From contig CBDEGT010000001.1 in assembly GCA_965237965.1 (NCBI GenBank), positions 124,001 to 188,000 of the forward strand: a DNA stretch of 64,000 bases, read 5' to 3'. Both the position numbers and the translations under genes were made by a program. Below the pieces are notes generated by a model, which did not search any database, had not been told where the DNA came from, and saw only the letters and a program-made list of their open reading frames with translations. This stretch comes from UBA2988 sp965237965. GTDB taxonomy: Bacteria > Gemmatimonadota > Gemmatimonadetes > Longimicrobiales > Gaopeijiaceae. Of the stretch, positions 17,654 through 26,320 are shown piece after piece. How positions within the stretch are numbered: the first letter of the stretch is position 1; each line of letters starts with the position of its first letter.

Positions 17654-17784
17654 CCATGAGTGATCGGCACAACAGAAAGAGCGCCTTGTTGGTCCTTGTT
17701 GGGCAGGAACTACGTCCAGGCCGCCCGGAACGATGCCGCCGGACGCATCGATTCACCGATGACACCCATCGGGAGTTGACGACC

Positions 17785-18747
17785 ATGGTATCACGACGTG
17801 AATGGCTCCGGATCACCGCTGGAGCCGGCGCAGCGCTCGGCCTGAGCCCGCAGATGCTCGCCGCGTTGCAGACAGGACCCGTGCGCACCAAGCCGATCCC
17901 GGCGAGCGGGGAGCAGATCCCTGTGATCGGGCTCGGCGGTCGATGGATCTCCGCGAACTCGAGCCCCGAGGAGCTGGCGGGCCACCGGGCCGTGCTGCAC
18001 GCGCTGGCCGAAGGCGCCGAGGGCGCGGGCAGGCTCTTCGACTCCGCAGCCGGATACGGCGGGGGCGGCTCCGAGGCGTACGCCGGTCAGTGGGCCAAGG
18101 AGGACGGATTCCAGGACGAGGTCTTCTGGGCTACGAAGGTCAACGTGGCCGGCCGAGGCCGCAGCTCCACCAACCCGGCCGAGGTGCGCGCGCAGATCGA
18201 CCGCTCGTTCGAGCGCCTGAACCTGGACGTTATCGACCTGGATCAGGTCCACAACATGGGTGATCCGCCGACCCAGCTCCGTATCCTCCAGGAGTACAAG
18301 GACTCCGGTCGGATCCGCTACATCGGCATCACGACGACGAGCGAGGGGGAGTACGACGAGCTCGCGCGGGTCATGCGTCAGTATCCGATCGACTTCATCG
18401 GCGTCGACTACGCTATCGACAACCGGGCGGCGGAGCGGATCATCCTTCCGCTCGCGCAGGACGAGGGGATCGGCGTGCTCGTTTACCTACCGTTCGGGCG
18501 GAGCCGCATGTGGTCGCGCATCGGTGACCGACCGCTGCCCGACTGGGCCGCCGAGTTCGACGCGCACAGCTGGGCGCAATTCATGCTCAAGTTCGTGGTC
18601 GCCCACTCCGCAGTCTCGGTGGCGTGTCCGGGCACGGGTGATCCCGAGCACATGGTGGATAACCTCGGTGGTGGCCGGGGCAGGCTCCCGACCGCGGACC
18701 AGCTCGTGCGCATGGTCCGGTTGGTTGAGGACCTGCCCATGGCCTGA
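17785..18747 (+). CDS. Tat-exported aldo/keto reductase
   Basis: The 320-residue product begins with a twin-arginine signal (SRREWLRITAGAGAALGLSPQMLAAL), so it is predicted to be folded in the cytoplasm and exported by Tat. The rest is an AKR (beta/alpha)8 barrel. RLFDSAAGYGGGGSEAY holds the Asp and Tyr of the catalytic tetrad, ATKVN holds the Lys, and the LDVIDLDQVHNMGDP region corresponds to the usual His. Cofactor would be NADP(H). The frame is open upstream to 17605, but the ATG at 17785 has a GGGAG nine bases upstream and starts exactly at the Tat motif. An SDR gene follows by 55 bases. The substrate is unknown. Confidence 0.87.
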   Translation: MVSRREWLRITAGAGAALGLSPQMLAALQTGPVRTKPIPASGEQIPVIGLGGRWISANSSPEELAGHRAVLHALAEGAEGAGRLFDSAAGYGGGGSEAYAGQWAKEDGFQDEVFWATKVNVAGRGRSSTNPAEVRAQIDRSFERLNLDVIDLDQVHNMGDPPTQLRILQEYKDSGRIRYIGITTTSEGEYDELARVMRQYPIDFIGVDYAIDNRAAERIILPLAQDEGIGVLVYLPFGRSRMWSRIGDRPLPDWAAEFDAHSWAQFMLKFVVAHSAVSVACPGTGDPEHMVDNLGGGRGRLPTADQLVRMVRLVEDLPMA

Positions 18748-18802
18748 GCCAAGGGCACCACGACCTGTGGCCACTCTTACCGACGTTTCTTCCTCGTGGG
18801 CG

Positions 18803-19714
18803 ATGCGTCCCAGGGTTCTGGGCTGCGTGCTCGTCCTGGTCTGGAGTTTTGCGCTGGTCGAGAATGCACGGAGCCAGATCGCGGCGCCCCAGCCCTCCAG
18901 CGCCGTCGAGCGCGTGGTCGCCGACCGCGTGGTCCTGATCACCGGCTCCACCGACGGCCTGGGGCGTCAGGTCGCGCTCAGTTTGGCCCGTCCGGGAACC
19001 CACGTGATCGTGCACGGGCGCAATAGGCTGCGTGGCGAGGAGGTCGTGCGTGCGATCGTGGCGGCCGGTGGGCGTGCTCGGTTCTACGCCGCCGACCTCG
19101 CCGAGCTCGACCAGGTGCGGGCGTTGGGCAGAGCGATTCTAAAGGACTACGAGCGACTGGACGTTCTCGTCAACAATGCAGGAATTTGGCTGGAGGGAGA
19201 TCGTCGCCGGCTGAGCGTGGACGGCCACGAGCTGCACTTCGCAGTGAACTACCTGTCCCACTACTTGCTTACCCGCACACTGCTACCCGGGCTCATGGCG
19301 AGCAGCCCCTCACGCGTCGTGAACGTCGCCTCGGGTGCGCAGCAGGCGATCGACTTCGAAAACGTGATGCTGGAGCGCGGATACGATCCCGGACGGGGCT
19401 ACGCGCAGAGCAAGCTGGCCCAGGTGATGTTCACCTTCGATCTGGCCAGTGAGCTCGCGGGAACCGGCGTGACCGTCAACACCCTGCACCCGGCAACCAT
19501 GATGAATACCACGATGGTGCTCTCGCGCGGTGCGACGCCCCGGAGCAGCGTCGAGGAGGGGGCGGCCGCGGTGGTGAACCTGATCGAATCCCCCGACGTC
19601 GGGACTGGCCGGTACTTCGATGGCCGGAGGCGAGCGCGGGCGCACGCGCAGGCTTATGACGCCGAAGCGCGCGACCGGCTCCGTCGGGTGAGCCGGGCAT
19701 TGACGGGAAGCTGA
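18803..19714 (+). CDS. Short-chain dehydrogenase/reductase with N-terminal signal or anchor
   Basis: The SDR core is complete: cofactor motif TGSTDGLGRQ, the NNAG motif, the catalytic Tyr-Lys pair in YAQSK, and the PG-like motif after the active site (NTLHPATMMNT). Such layouts are common in retinol-dehydrogenase or light-dependent-type SDRs. It is preceded by a hydrophobic segment (RVLGCVLVLVWSFALVENARS) that looks like a signal peptide or a membrane anchor, which is unusual for an SDR. ATG 18803 is chosen; GTG 18767 in the same frame is also possible. It follows the aldo/keto reductase gene and may share an operon with it. Confidence 0.85.
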   Translation: MRPRVLGCVLVLVWSFALVENARSQIAAPQPSSAVERVVADRVVLITGSTDGLGRQVALSLARPGTHVIVHGRNRLRGEEVVRAIVAAGGRARFYAADLAELDQVRALGRAILKDYERLDVLVNNAGIWLEGDRRRLSVDGHELHFAVNYLSHYLLTRTLLPGLMASSPSRVVNVASGAQQAIDFENVMLERGYDPGRGYAQSKLAQVMFTFDLASELAGTGVTVNTLHPATMMNTTMVLSRGATPRSSVEEGAAAVVNLIESPDVGTGRYFDGRRRARAHAQAYDAEARDRLRRVSRALTGS

Positions 19715-19908
19715 TTCTCTCCGATCTGGTGTGGGCGTGCGTGAGGCGTGACCGCGCCGAGGTCCGCGAAGACCGAGGTGGGGTCGGCGCGACAACCTGC
19801 GGCTAGCCTCCGCGCGCGAGCCGTACCGCGGCGATCACCACGACCACGCTATGGGGACTGCTCGGGGTGGAATCGCTTGCGAGGGGCTCTGTCTCGCAGC
19901 CTTCTGGC
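19715..19908. other. Intergenic DNA upstream of the riboswitch promoter
   Basis: About 195 bases between the SDR stop and the candidate promoter of the B12 unit. No gene, terminator with U-tract or repeat was found. Confidence 0.4.
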
Positions 19909-19938
19909 TTGACCGCTCGGTGTTCCAACGCTTAGCCT
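19909..19938 (+). promoter_or_regulatory. Candidate sigma-70 promoter of the B12 riboswitch-btuB unit
   Basis: TTGACC (19909-19914) lies 18 bases before TAGCCT (19933-19938). Three of the key -10 bases (first T, second A, last T) are kept. Transcription would start near 19945, right before the riboswitch begins, which supports the call. The -10 is poor, so confidence is limited. Confidence 0.4.
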
Positions 19939-19944
19939 ACCACC

Positions 19945-20130
19945 CACATTCTAAGCTCGCGGGCGAGGCATCCCGGAAGCCGGTGTGAATCCGGCGCGGC
20001 CCCGCCACTGTGAGAGGCCCGGCGCAGACTTTTAGCAGATCGCCGGAAAGCCACCTCGAGAAACCACTGGGTGCAGGTTTGCCCGGGAAGGTGAGGTCGG
20101 CCGCCTCGAGTCAGGAGACCTGTCCGCCCG
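19945..20130 (+). promoter_or_regulatory. Cobalamin (B12) riboswitch
   Basis: This region contains the conserved cobalamin-riboswitch segments in order. GGAAGCCGGTGTGAATCCGG and GCCCCGCCACTGTGA lie near 19975-20012, a CCACTGGG-GGGAAGG section lies in the middle (20064-20091), and GTCAGGAGACCTG, the B12 box, lies at 20109-20121. It precedes a TonB-dependent receptor gene whose start lies about 155 bases downstream. With adenosyl- or methylcobalamin bound, expression of the receptor should fall. No intrinsic terminator is seen after the aptamer, so control of translation initiation is likelier than attenuation. Confidence 0.92.
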
Positions 20131-20277
20131 CGCGACCATGGCACGCTCCGAGGGGAAGACGTGCGGGCATTTCTTTCTTCAGGCCCACCCACTCGACATC
20201 TGCTCTGGGTCCCGCTCCCGAAACACGCGGGCTCCAGCGTGCCTGGCATTCGCCTCTCCTCGACCCGGAAGGGAGCC

Positions 20278-22386
20278 ATGCCCAGGACTATGCTCGACGT
20301 CGTGAACGCGGCTTTTGCATACTTCGCGCGCGGCATCTGCAAGCTCAGCGTTCGCGCGCTTCCTTCGCTGGTCTGCGCGTGCACCCTGGCGGCGTGCGTG
20401 CAGCGCGCTGCCGCTCAGGAGGCGTCCGATACGTTTCCCTTGAGCGAGCTGGTCGTGACGGCCACTCGCATGCCGACCCCACGCACTTCAGTTCCCGCAG
20501 CGGTAACCGTGCTCGACGGCGGCGAGTTGCGTGCGCGCGGCGTGCGGTTCGTGGCTGACGCCCTGAGCGAAGTGGCAGGTGCCAGCGTCGTTCGCAGCGG
20601 CTCGCTCGGAGGCCTGACCTCGCTCTTCCTCCGCGGAGGCGAAAGCGACTATGTACAGGTCATGGTGGACGGTGTCGTGGTTAACGACGCCGGGGGCGCG
20701 ATCGATCTCGGGCAGTTGACGACCGACGAGATCGAACGGATCGAGGTGGTGCGGGGCCCGGTGAGCGTCCTCTACGGATCGGACGCGGTGACGGGAGTGA
20801 TTCACATCTTCACCCGCACGGGCGGTGGGCTGGCACGCGTCACGGCTACCGCGGAGGTCGGGGCCGCGCGGCGCCGCAGGGGGGACACGTCACTCTGTCC
20901 GGGCCACCCGAGTCTCCGCTGCCCTGGTGAGCTCGACCTGGGGTCCTACGCGACGCGCCGGGGGGCCGCAGGGCTCGCCGCGGCTGCGGGACCCGTACGG
21001 TACGCGATGGGCGTCTCCGACCTACGCAGCGGTGGTGCCTATCCATTCAACAACGAGTACCGAAATCGCACGTTGAGCTCGCGCATCCAGGTCGGGGGAC
21101 CGGGGGGGGATGCATCGCTCACGGCCCGCTTCACGGACGGCCTCTACCACTATCCCACGGACGGGTCCGGCCGGCTGGTCGATGCGAACACGTTCCGCTC
21201 CAGCGAGTCGCTGGCGCTCGGGTTCGACGCCGGTCATGGGCTCGGAAGGCTCGCCGAAGCGCGGCTGGCGCTCTCCTACCACGAGGGTGTCTATCAGACC
21301 GAGGACGCCCCGGACTCGCCAGCGGATACGTTGGGGTTCTTCGCCTCGCGGAGTGACAGCCGCGTGGACCGGCGCAAGGCGGACCTCCACGTCAACCTGC
21401 GCCCGCGTCCTGGCACGGTCGCCACGGTCGGGGTGGAGGTCGAGCGCCAGGAAGGGACCAGCGCCTTCGAGAGCCGGAGCGCGTTCGGACCCTTCGAGAG
21501 CTCCTCCACAAACGACCGTTCCAACCGTGCTCTGTACGGACAGCTGGTCGGGGCGCCGGTTTCCTGGCTCGCCGTCACGGCAGGCAGCCGGTTGGAGACC
21601 AACGACCGCTTCGACTCGTTCCTGACCTGGCGCGTCGGGGCCAACCTCCGGCCGGAAGCCGGCACCGTCCTGCGCGCCTCGGCCGGGAACGCGTTCAAGG
21701 AGCCGACCTTCTTCGAGAACTACGCGGAGGGGTTCACGCGTGGGAATCCGGAGCTCGAGCCCGAGCAGTCGCGGAGCTGGGAAGTGGGCGTGGAGCATCG
21801 AGTGGCAGGGGGCCGAGCCTGGCTCGGAGCCACCTGGTTCGACCAGCGCTTCCGCAACTTGATCCAGTACACGGCCACTCCGGCGCCCGACGCCCCGAAC
21901 TACGTAAACGTCGGTGAGGCGTTGGCGCGGGGGATCGAGTTGGAGCTGCGGCTGGGCGCCACGGAGGGCCCTCGGCTGACCGCGAGCTGGGTGCACCTGG
22001 ACACCGAAGTGCTCGACGCGGGCACCGGCGAAGATCCCCTCTTCCAAGAGGGGGAGGCGCTGATCCGCCGCCCGCGCCACCGCTTCAACGTCACGGGCGC
22101 GATGCCCTTGGGGGGGCGGGCGAGCGCCGGGGTGAACGTGGTCTACACGGGATCGAGGGAGGACCTCGACTTTATCGCCGACCCAAGCGGAGAGCGCGTG
22201 ACGATCCTGGCCCACGCGGTGGCGGACTTGTTCGGCGAGGTGCGGGTGTGGGAAAGGGAGACGCGGAGGGTGAGCCTCCTGTTCCGGCTGGAGAACGCCC
22301 TCGGTCAGCATTACGATGAGATCGCCAACTTTCCGGGGCACCCACGCACCTTCTTCCTGGGGCTCTCCGTCGGGGCAGGCCCATGA
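20278..22386 (+). CDS. BtuB-like TonB-dependent outer-membrane cobalamin receptor
   Basis: This 702-residue product has a signal peptide, a TonB box (SELVVTATRMPTPR) and a plug domain (GVRFVADALSEVAGASVVRSG, then RIEVVRGPVSVLYGSDAVTGVIH). A 22-strand beta-barrel follows, ending in an aromatic/charged strand. The cobalamin riboswitch upstream makes B12 or corrinoid uptake the likely function. The frame is open to 20161, but ATG 20278 has GGGAG two bases from the start and the signal peptide follows it. No btuFCD genes are in the window. The call is firm for TonB-dependent receptor and good for B12. Confidence 0.9.
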   Translation: MPRTMLDVVNAAFAYFARGICKLSVRALPSLVCACTLAACVQRAAAQEASDTFPLSELVVTATRMPTPRTSVPAAVTVLDGGELRARGVRFVADALSEVAGASVVRSGSLGGLTSLFLRGGESDYVQVMVDGVVVNDAGGAIDLGQLTTDEIERIEVVRGPVSVLYGSDAVTGVIHIFTRTGGGLARVTATAEVGAARRRRGDTSLCPGHPSLRCPGELDLGSYATRRGAAGLAAAAGPVRYAMGVSDLRSGGAYPFNNEYRNRTLSSRIQVGGPGGDASLTARFTDGLYHYPTDGSGRLVDANTFRSSESLALGFDAGHGLGRLAEARLALSYHEGVYQTEDAPDSPADTLGFFASRSDSRVDRRKADLHVNLRPRPGTVATVGVEVERQEGTSAFESRSAFGPFESSSTNDRSNRALYGQLVGAPVSWLAVTAGSRLETNDRFDSFLTWRVGANLRPEAGTVLRASAGNAFKEPTFFENYAEGFTRGNPELEPEQSRSWEVGVEHRVAGGRAWLGATWFDQRFRNLIQYTATPAPDAPNYVNVGEALARGIELELRLGATEGPRLTASWVHLDTEVLDAGTGEDPLFQEGEALIRRPRHRFNVTGAMPLGGRASAGVNVVYTGSREDLDFIADPSGERVTILAHAVADLFGEVRVWERETRRVSLLFRLENALGQHYDEIANFPGHPRTFFLGLSVGAGP

Positions 22387-22489
22387 ATGCGCGCGGCGAC
22401 GTTCGCCCGGTTCCTTGTTCCTTCGGCTCGGGGTCGTCTACGTTTGGTGCACTCCCGAGACCGACGCGCGGGCCGCCGGGGCCTCAACG

Positions 22490-23650
22490 ATGCGCCACTA
22501 CCTAGACTTCGCCGCCACCTCTGCCCTTCGTCCGGCCCGGGTGGCCGACGCGATGGCCGCGTTCCTTGCCGACTGCGGGGCGACTCCCGGTCGGGGCGGC
22601 CATTCGGCAGCGGTCGAGGCCGGTCGTATCGCCTTCCGCTGCCGCCGGGCGGTCGCGAGGGTTCTCCGCTTGCCGGGGGACCCGGGACGGATCGCCTTCA
22701 CCTTCAATGCCACGCACGCACTCAACACCGCCCTGTGGGGGCTGCTGGAGCCCGGTGACGCAGTGGTCGTCACGCAGTACGATCACAACTCGGTCCTCCG
22801 ACCTGTCCATCAGCTCGTCCACGAGCGTGGTATCCAAGCGCGCATGCTCGCCGGTACGCCCGATGGTGAGGTGGACATCGACGACGCTCGAAGACAGCTC
22901 GAGGGTGCACGACTCCTCGTGGTCAACGCCGTATCGAACGTGCTCGGCGTACGGCTTCCGCTTGCCGAACTCGCCGCCGCGGCGCACGACGCGGGAGCTC
23001 TGGTTCTGGTCGACGCGGCGCAGTCGGCGGGTCACGTCCACGCTGCTCATAGCGCCGAGGGAGCCGACCTGATCGCGTTCACGGGTCACAAAGGCCTGCT
23101 CGGGCCCCAGGGAACGGGCGGTCTCTGGGTGCGCGAAGGGGTCGAGGTCCGCCCGCTCCTGCGTGGCGGGACCGGAGGTGACTCCTTGAACCGGGAGATG
23201 CCCACGGCGATGCCCGACCATCTGGAAGCCGGCACCGGCAACGCACCTGGTCTTGCTGGTCTTCTGGCCGCGTGTGAGTTCGTGCTCGAGCAGGGAGTGG
23301 AGGCCGTTCACCGCCACGAGGCGGCGCTCAAGGCGCGACTTAGGACGGGCCTGGCCGGGGTTCGCGGCGTGCGTGTGCTGTCGCCGCCGGCTCCCGACGG
23401 CGCTGGTGTGGTCACGGTCGTCCACGACCGTGTCGACCCGTCGACGTTGGCGGAGGCGCTCGACCGGGACTTCGGTGTGCTCGCGCGTCCCGGCTTGCAC
23501 TGTGCGCCGGAGGTGCATCGAATGCTCGGTACGGAGGCCACGGGGGCGCTGCGCTTCTCGCTCGGATGGTGCTCCACGGCCGAGGATGTCGAGCGGGCCG
23601 TCGAAGCGATCGAGGCAGCGGTGGGCCAGACCGCTGCGCGCGTTTCTTGA
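22490..23650 (+). CDS. Class V aminotransferase (cysteine desulfurase-like)
   Basis: This 386-residue PLP enzyme follows the NifS/SufS-like layout. It has N-terminal YLDFAATSALRP, the Asp/Gln site VDAAQSAGHVHA and the Schiff-base Lys in FTGHKGLLGPQGTGG (K201). A cofactor-loop Cys normally needed for desulfurase attack is not evident at the usual C-terminal position, but Cys503-like spacing cannot be judged by eye. The start at ATG 22490 begins where family members begin; an open frame extends upstream to 22316. It follows the BtuB gene by about 100 bases and may belong to the same transcript. Exact reaction uncertain. Confidence 0.85.
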   Translation: MRHYLDFAATSALRPARVADAMAAFLADCGATPGRGGHSAAVEAGRIAFRCRRAVARVLRLPGDPGRIAFTFNATHALNTALWGLLEPGDAVVVTQYDHNSVLRPVHQLVHERGIQARMLAGTPDGEVDIDDARRQLEGARLLVVNAVSNVLGVRLPLAELAAAAHDAGALVLVDAAQSAGHVHAAHSAEGADLIAFTGHKGLLGPQGTGGLWVREGVEVRPLLRGGTGGDSLNREMPTAMPDHLEAGTGNAPGLAGLLAACEFVLEQGVEAVHRHEAALKARLRTGLAGVRGVRVLSPPAPDGAGVVTVVHDRVDPSTLAEALDRDFGVLARPGLHCAPEVHRMLGTEATGALRFSLGWCSTAEDVERAVEAIEAAVGQTAARVS

Positions 23651-23677
23651 GCGGCACGCTCCAAGTCTAGTGCCATA

Positions 23678-24241
23678 ATGCGTCTATTCGTCGCCCTGAA
23701 CCTACCCAAGAAGGAACGCGGTCGGATCCACCGGGCCGCACGGGCCTTGCGCGACCAGGACCTTCCCGTCCGGTGGGTGGACCCGGAAGAGTATCACCTC
23801 ACCCTCAAGTTCCTGGGCGAGGTCCGGGGAGATCGGTTGGATCAAATCAGCGTGATCCTCGCCCGGGTCGCGGCCGGGAGCCCGCTGTTCTCGGCGGATC
23901 TCAGTGGGTTCGGAGGGTTTCCGACGGTGCGGCGTCCCCGCGTGCTGTGGCTCGGCATAGAACCGACGCCTGCCCTCAGGTGTCTCAAACAGGATATCGA
24001 GTGGGCGCTTGCGGACGCCGGGTTCGAGCGGGAGACGCGCGCGTTCCACCCTCATCTCACGCTGGGCCGGGTCGAGCGTGAGAACGGAGCGGGGGCTTTC
24101 CGGGGGCTACACGAGCTGATGGCGGATATGACCTACAGCGGTTCTGTGCCCGTGCGGAGCGTTGACTTGATGCGTAGCCAAATCTCTCGCGACGGCGCTA
24201 ACTACAGCGTTCTCTCGAGCTATCCACTCGCGGTAGGCTGA
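23678..24241 (+). CDS. thpR: RNA 2',3'-cyclic phosphodiesterase (2H family)
   Basis: This 187-residue 2H-phosphoesterase carries both catalytic HxT motifs: YHLTLKFLGEV (H40 and T42) and FHPHLTLGRV (H126 and T128), separated by the normal distance. ThpR hydrolyses RNA 2',3'-cyclic phosphates and ligates 2'-5' RNA in some bacteria. Start ATG 23678 is typical of the family (MRLFVALNLP). It lies between the aminotransferase and an unknown anchored protein, all in one direction. Confidence 0.93.
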   Translation: MRLFVALNLPKKERGRIHRAARALRDQDLPVRWVDPEEYHLTLKFLGEVRGDRLDQISVILARVAAGSPLFSADLSGFGGFPTVRRPRVLWLGIEPTPALRCLKQDIEWALADAGFERETRAFHPHLTLGRVERENGAGAFRGLHELMADMTYSGSVPVRSVDLMRSQISRDGANYSVLSSYPLAVG

Positions 24242-24272
24242 GCGCCGCCTCCGGCCGCGGCGAAGGGCTTCC

Positions 24273-24911
24273 ATGATCGGTCGGCCGAACGGGCTCGAGC
24301 GTCAGGGTCTCCTCCTGACAATCGTCATCCTGCTGGTGTTCGGTGCGTGGCTCGCATGGCCAGGCACCGCGCGGGATCCCGTCACAGAACGCTTACCTCG
24401 AGTCGAGTTCTCGCCGCCCCTCGCCGAAGCGACGCTCGACCGCTTCGAGAGTTTCCGGGCCGGCCCTTCCGGTGGGACGCTCGCGCTCGGCGACGCCGAG
24501 CTGACGAGCGTGCTTCGCTACGCGATGCCGGGAATTCTTCCGGCGGGTGTAAGCGAGGCCGACGTGCGTTTTGCTGGGAGCAGGGTTGCGTTGTCCGCGC
24601 GCGTCACGATCGTGGCATTCCCCGATCTTCCGGTACTCGACCCGGTGGTCGGGATCCTACCGGACACCGTGCACGTCCGCGTAGAGGGGACGCTGGCGCC
24701 GTTCGGCAGCGAGTCACTCGCCTTCCAGGTGGACCGGATCGAGGTGATCCGGATCCCTCTCCCCAGCCGGCTCGTACCTCAGGTTCTGGCCGGTCTCGGC
24801 CGAACGCACCGCCGTGGGCTGTCGGCGAACGCGCTTCACGTTCCACTACCCGGCGGCCTCGACTCGGTCTACGTGGAGCGTGATTCGCTCATTCTGGTCG
24901 GCGCTCCCTGA
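24273..24911 (+). CDS. Membrane-anchored protein of unknown function
   Basis: The 212-residue product has a short basic N-terminus, one strong hydrophobic helix (LLLTIVILLVFGAWLAW, about residues 13-29), then a beta-rich periplasmic domain. Alternating hydrophobic residues and Pro/Gly turns recall LmeA/DUF2993-type lipid-binding domains, but I cannot claim homology. The tail (VYVERDSLILVG) ends in a beta strand. It sits 37 bases before the NtrX-like gene. Confidence 0.65.
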   Translation: MIGRPNGLERQGLLLTIVILLVFGAWLAWPGTARDPVTERLPRVEFSPPLAEATLDRFESFRAGPSGGTLALGDAELTSVLRYAMPGILPAGVSEADVRFAGSRVALSARVTIVAFPDLPVLDPVVGILPDTVHVRVEGTLAPFGSESLAFQVDRIEVIRIPLPSRLVPQVLAGLGRTHRRGLSANALHVPLPGGLDSVYVERDSLILVGAP

Positions 24912-24948
24912 GCCCGCGCGACCACCTCCCTCTATCCCCGGTACGCCA

Positions 24949-26310
24949 TTGGCCAAGTTGCTGATCGTCGACGACGAGGGCTCGATTCGCGAGGCCCTGC
25001 GACAGCTCTTCGAGTACGAGGATCATCAGGTCCAGACGGTGGCCGACGGACCGGACGCGCTCGAACGCTTCGGGGTCTTCAGCCCGGACGTGGTATTCCT
25101 CGACGTGAAGATGCAGGGCATGGACGGGCTCGACGTCCTCGGTCGGATTCGCGTGCTGGACGAGCAGGCTGTCGTCGTGATGATCAGTGGGCATGGCACG
25201 ATCGATACGGCCGTGGAGGCTACACGCCGCGGAGCGTTCGACTTTCTCGAGAAGCCTCTCGACACCGATCGCCTGTTGGTGACGCTGCGCAACGCGCTCA
25301 AGGTGCGTGGGCTATCGGAGTCCGTAGCCCGGCTGCGCAGCGAGGTGGAGGAGCGCCACCGGATCGTCGGTTCGTCGTTCCAGATCCGGCAGGTCGTCCA
25401 GCGGATCGAACGGGTGGCACCGACTGACGCACGGGTGCTGATCACCGGCGAGAACGGGACCGGCAAGGAGCTGGTGGCCCGGGCCATCCACCAACTCTCC
25501 GCACGCGCCGAGGGCCGGTTTGTCGAAGTCAACTGTGCGGCCATCCCTTCCGAGCTGATCGAGTCCGAGCTATTCGGGCACATCAAGGGATCGTTCACCG
25601 GTGCGATATCCGATCGGGGGGGCAGGTTCGAGCAGGCCGATGACGGCACCCTGTTTCTGGACGAAGTTGGTGACATGTCCATGGCCGCGCAGGCCAAGGT
25701 GCTGCGCGCCTTGGAGGAGGGTGTCGTCACGCGGGTCGGTGGTGCGAAGCCGATTCGGGTGGACGTGCGGGTAGTAGCCGCGACCAACAAGGATCTCGCG
25801 AGCGAGATCGAGACCGGTCGCTTCCGCGAGGACCTGTTCTACCGGCTGAATGTTGTGCCCATCCATGTCCCTCCGCTCCGCGAGCGTCGCGAGGACATTC
25901 CGATGTTGATCCAGTTTTTTGTGGATCAGGTCAGAAGGGCCGACCGCGCGCCGCCGAAAAGACTCACTCCGGAAGCCCTGAACCGGCTAGAAGGCCTGGA
26001 GTGGCCGGGAAACGTGCGTGAGTTGCGCAACACGGTCGAGCGGCTGCTCATCCTGACGCTGGGCGATCAGGTCCGAGCCGAGGACGTGGAGCTTCTGGTG
26101 GGGCGTCCAGCCGGGGCGAGCGGCTTGGGGGGAGGGCTGCTGACGACCGAGACTTTCGGGCAGTTCAAGGAAGAGGCCGAACGCGCATTCATTCTACAGA
26201 AGCTGCGGGAGAACGAATGGAACGTGTCGGAGACCGCGCGGAAGATCGAGATGCCGCGCTCGAACCTCTACAAGAAGATCGAGCGCTTCGGGCTCGTTCG
26301 GGAGGACTAG
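24949..26310 (+). CDS. NtrX-like sigma-54-dependent response regulator
   Basis: This 453-residue protein has the NtrC-family order. The receiver has acidic pocket D8/D9 and phosphorylatable D52 in FLDVKMQGMDG, and contains the GHGTIDTAVEATRRGAFDFLEK... stretch typical of NtrX. The AAA+ domain has Walker A GENGTGKE at 167-174 and a GAFTGA-type sigma-54 loop reading GSFTGA at 214-219. A Fis-type helix-turn-helix follows (NVSETARKIEMPRSNLYKKI). The start TTG 24949 is inferred: the frame is open further up, but homologues begin at (M)AKLLIVDDE. Its natural partner is the NtrY-like kinase at 4222. Acts at sigma-54 promoters. Confidence 0.9.
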   Translation: MAKLLIVDDEGSIREALRQLFEYEDHQVQTVADGPDALERFGVFSPDVVFLDVKMQGMDGLDVLGRIRVLDEQAVVVMISGHGTIDTAVEATRRGAFDFLEKPLDTDRLLVTLRNALKVRGLSESVARLRSEVEERHRIVGSSFQIRQVVQRIERVAPTDARVLITGENGTGKELVARAIHQLSARAEGRFVEVNCAAIPSELIESELFGHIKGSFTGAISDRGGRFEQADDGTLFLDEVGDMSMAAQAKVLRALEEGVVTRVGGAKPIRVDVRVVAATNKDLASEIETGRFREDLFYRLNVVPIHVPPLRERREDIPMLIQFFVDQVRRADRAPPKRLTPEALNRLEGLEWPGNVRELRNTVERLLILTLGDQVRAEDVELLVGRPAGASGLGGGLLTTETFGQFKEEAERAFILQKLRENEWNVSETARKIEMPRSNLYKKIERFGLVRED

Positions 26311-26320
26311 CAGGTCGCGG

